Source: a virus
Length of the DNA stretch: 31,934 nucleotides
Direction: 5' to 3' (one strand)
IMG/VR virus record: IMGVR_UViG_3300037502_000944
Location: 1-31,934 of that record
The position numbers and the translations under genes were made by a program. The notes below the pieces were generated by a model. That model searched no databases, was not told the origin of the DNA, and was given only the letters and a program-made list of their open reading frames with translations. The first letter of the stretch is position 1. The number at the start of each line of letters is the position of its first letter. Below, piece after piece: positions 29,880 to 31,934 of the stretch.

Positions 29880-31903
29880 AGATGGACGTACTGGTACAGC
29901 CGGAACTCAACAAGTACCTCCGCATTATCGGGCAGTACGACAACGAATTTGCCAAGTGGACGGCGCGAACCAAGAAGATCATCAAGCGTTACCGCGACGA
30001 CACCCGTGGGCAGACGCTGACTGAATCTGCAAAGTTCAACATCCTTTGGAGCAACGTGCAGACGCTCAAACCTGCCGTGTACGCCAAGCTCCCGAAGGCC
30101 GACATCAGCCGCCGCTTTGGTGACAACGACCCCGTTGGCCGCGTGGCAGGGCAGCTGCTAGAGCGAGCCATTGATTTTGAGATTGAGCATTATTCTGACT
30201 ACCGCTCCACGATGGCGTATTGCGTAGAGGATCGCTTCCTCGGTGGACGCGGCACGGCGTGGGTACGGTACGAGCCGCACACCGCACCGATTGGCATTGA
30301 GGACGATGGCGTATCGGTCACCCCGAACATTGAGCAGGGTGAGGGTGCGCCGCCTGCGTTAGAGCAGATTGAGTACGAGTGCGCCCCGGTGGATTACGTC
30401 CATTGGCGCGACTTTGGTCACAGCACCGCCCGCACATGGGAAGAAGTTGGACAGGTGTGGCGCTGGGTCTATATGACCCGTGAGGCTCTCGTAGAGCGGT
30501 TTGGCGAGGAAGTAGCCGCCAAGATACCGCTAGACCAAGGCCCAGAGCCGCTGAACGCCTACAACGAAAACAAGCGCCTCTATAACCGCGCCAAGATTTG
30601 TGAACTTTGGGACAAGGAAACCCAGAAGGTTTATTGGTTCTCCAAGGGGATGCCGCAGATTATTGACGTACGCGACGATCCGCTCGGACTTGAGGGATTC
30701 TTCCCCTGCCCGCGCCCGCTGTACGCCACGACGACCAGCGATACGCTCGTCCCGGTTCCCGACTTCGTGCTGTACCAAGATCAGGCGATGGAGTTGGACA
30801 TTCTCTCCGACCGCATTGACGGCTTGGTGAAATCGCTGCGTGTACGTGGCGTGTACGACGCCAGCCAGCCTGCGCTGCAACGCTTGATGACGGAGGGTGA
30901 TAACAATGCTCTCATTCCAGTTGATAAGTGGATGGCTTTCAGCGAAAAAGGCGGCCTTAAAGGCAGCATTGACCTGCTTCCGCTGGACACGCTCGCCAAC
31001 GCCCTCCTCCAATGCTACCGAGCGCGAGAGGACATCAAAGCCCAAATCTACGAAATCACGGGTATTGCGGACATTATCCGTGGTGTCTCGGCAGCCTCCG
31101 AAACTGCCACGGCGCAGCAGATCAAAGGCCAGTACGCAGGATTAAGACTGCGCTCCATGCAGGAGGAGGTGGCGATGTTTGCCGCCGAACTCATCCGGCT
31201 GAAGGCGCAGGTCATGTGTATGCACTACCAGCCAGAGACAATTCTGGCCTACGCCGCTGCCAACCAGATGACGCCAGCGGATCAACAGTTGATCCCGCAG
31301 GCGCTAGAACTGATCCGCAACAAGCCGCTGCGTAACTTCCGCGTAGACATTGCCTCTGACTCGCTTGTGATGCTGGACGAGAACCAGAACAAGCAGGATC
31401 GGCTGCAATTCCTACAGGCGTTTGGTGGTTTCCTCGCGCAGGCGCTCCCGGTCGGTCAGGCGTCACCCGAAATGGTGCCGATGATGATGGAGTTGCTGCG
31501 CTTTGGTATGCAGGCGTTCAAGGCTGCCCGTCCGATTGAGGGTCAGATTGACGCCACGTTGCAGCAGTTGCAGCAGGCCGCCATGCAGCAGCAGCCCGAT
31601 GGCGAGCAACAGGGCAAGCAGGCCGAGTTGCAGCAAAAGGGTCAGATGGAGCAGGGCCGTATGCAGATGGAGGCGGCGCTACAGCAGGCCAAACTCCAGC
31701 AGCAGATGCAGATGGAGCAGCTCAAGAACCAGACCAAGATGGCGATGGAGCAGCAAAAGCAGCAGTTTGAGGCGCAGTTGGAGGCGATGAAGCTGCAAAG
31801 CCAGCAGGAAGCCGCCAAGTACAAGGCCGACATGGACGCCCAGACGCGCTTAATCATCGCGCAGATGAACAAAACTTTACCAACGCTACCCGTTAATCAA
31901 TGA
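29876..31903 (+). CDS. Portal protein (podovirus type)
   Basis: 675 aa. It forms the dodecameric ring through which DNA enters and leaves. The long helical/beta clip body starts with a coil (EFAKWTARTKKIIKRYRDDT), contains NILWSNVQTLKPAVYAKLPK, and the wing and stem core includes YEITGIADIIRGVSAASETA, a strong portal signature. The last 120 residues are a Gln/Met/Lys coiled coil (QQKGQMEQGRMQMEAALQQA), like the long barrel of P22 portal. ATG 29876 overlaps the previous stop, and a second ATG lies at 29882. The stop overlaps the next gene (ATGA). Confidence 0.88.
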   Translation: MKMDVLVQPELNKYLRIIGQYDNEFAKWTARTKKIIKRYRDDTRGQTLTESAKFNILWSNVQTLKPAVYAKLPKADISRRFGDNDPVGRVAGQLLERAIDFEIEHYSDYRSTMAYCVEDRFLGGRGTAWVRYEPHTAPIGIEDDGVSVTPNIEQGEGAPPALEQIEYECAPVDYVHWRDFGHSTARTWEEVGQVWRWVYMTREALVERFGEEVAAKIPLDQGPEPLNAYNENKRLYNRAKICELWDKETQKVYWFSKGMPQIIDVRDDPLGLEGFFPCPRPLYATTTSDTLVPVPDFVLYQDQAMELDILSDRIDGLVKSLRVRGVYDASQPALQRLMTEGDNNALIPVDKWMAFSEKGGLKGSIDLLPLDTLANALLQCYRAREDIKAQIYEITGIADIIRGVSAASETATAQQIKGQYAGLRLRSMQEEVAMFAAELIRLKAQVMCMHYQPETILAYAAANQMTPADQQLIPQALELIRNKPLRNFRVDIASDSLVMLDENQNKQDRLQFLQAFGGFLAQALPVGQASPEMVPMMMELLRFGMQAFKAARPIEGQIDATLQQLQQAAMQQQPDGEQQGKQAELQQKGQMEQGRMQMEAALQQAKLQQQMQMEQLKNQTKMAMEQQKQQFEAQLEAMKLQSQQEAAKYKADMDAQTRLIIAQMNKTLPTLPVNQ

Positions 31904-31934
31904 AACGCACTTATGTTTTCGTAGACGGCGAGTT
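31900..31934 (+). CDS. Start of the next gene, probably scaffold-region protein (partial)
   Basis: ATG at 31900 overlaps the portal stop as ATGA. The visible start is MKRTYVFVDGE, a beginning I associate with small proteins between portal and scaffold in podoviruses. Only 11 full codons are seen, so the call rests on position. Confidence 0.5.
   Translation, partial: MKRTYVFVDGE

Overview
The window looks like most of the genome of a tailed, podovirus-type phage of a Gram-negative bacterium, probably aquatic. Evidence for this: a P22/T7-style head-to-tail gene order, no tape-measure or sheath genes, a GH24 lysozyme with holin-like genes, dense packing with ATGA/GTGA/TAATG overlaps, and GC-rich third codon positions. 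It opens in the last codons of a probable capsid gene and closes with portal and the first codons of the next gene. If the molecule is circular or circularly permuted, only about one scaffold gene and one capsid gene may be missing. No integrase, DNA polymerase, helicase, RNA polymerase, tRNA, IS or CRISPR is visible.

Layout. (1) 1-15680 (+) is the virion block: capsid end, a DUF115/MptE-like enzyme, a C1q-like jelly-roll protein, a conserved 184-aa protein, a gp4/gp11-like adaptor, a P22 gp10-like nozzle, a GNAT acetyltransferase, a 1149-aa Gln/Ala repeat protein ending in an S74 chaperone, a Gly/Pro/Met-rich protein, two putative ejection proteins and a 1170-aa repeat-rich fibre. (2) 15692-17698 (+) is the lysis block: two small proteins, three membrane proteins and a lysozyme. 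(3) 22326 down to 17684 (-) is a leftward early operon of 15 overlapping genes. It includes an ERF annealing protein, a DUF736-like protein, a PD-(D/E)XK nuclease, a glycosyltransferase, NinB and a YbcO/DUF1364 nuclease. Five of its genes are only 40-56 codons. (4) 21931-22601 is a control region: a Cro-like helix-turn-helix gene (55 aa) and three copies of a GTTTAG-N4-CTAAAC-type operator overlapping candidate promoters. (5) 22767-25563 (+) holds a DUF1376 replication-type protein, an unknown protein, a VRR-type nuclease, a methyltransferase and a ferritin-like protein, with one opposite-strand glycosyltransferase. (6) 25564-31934 (+) holds a 654-aa polyvalent-type protein, the terminase subunits, small conserved proteins, portal and the start of the next gene.

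How it works together (inference). A Cro-like repressor probably tunes two leftward early promoters and its own promoter. The leftward operon supplies annealing and nuclease functions and leaves polymerases to the host. The lysis and structural genes run rightward. The glycosyltransferases, methyltransferase and DUF115 protein suggest glycan modification.

The strongest leads are the operator-promoter duplication around the Cro-like gene, the 654-aa protein with its HDYFGH and ETRGQN motifs, and a 66-codon reading frame nested inside that gene whose codon use looks more genuine than the frame around it.
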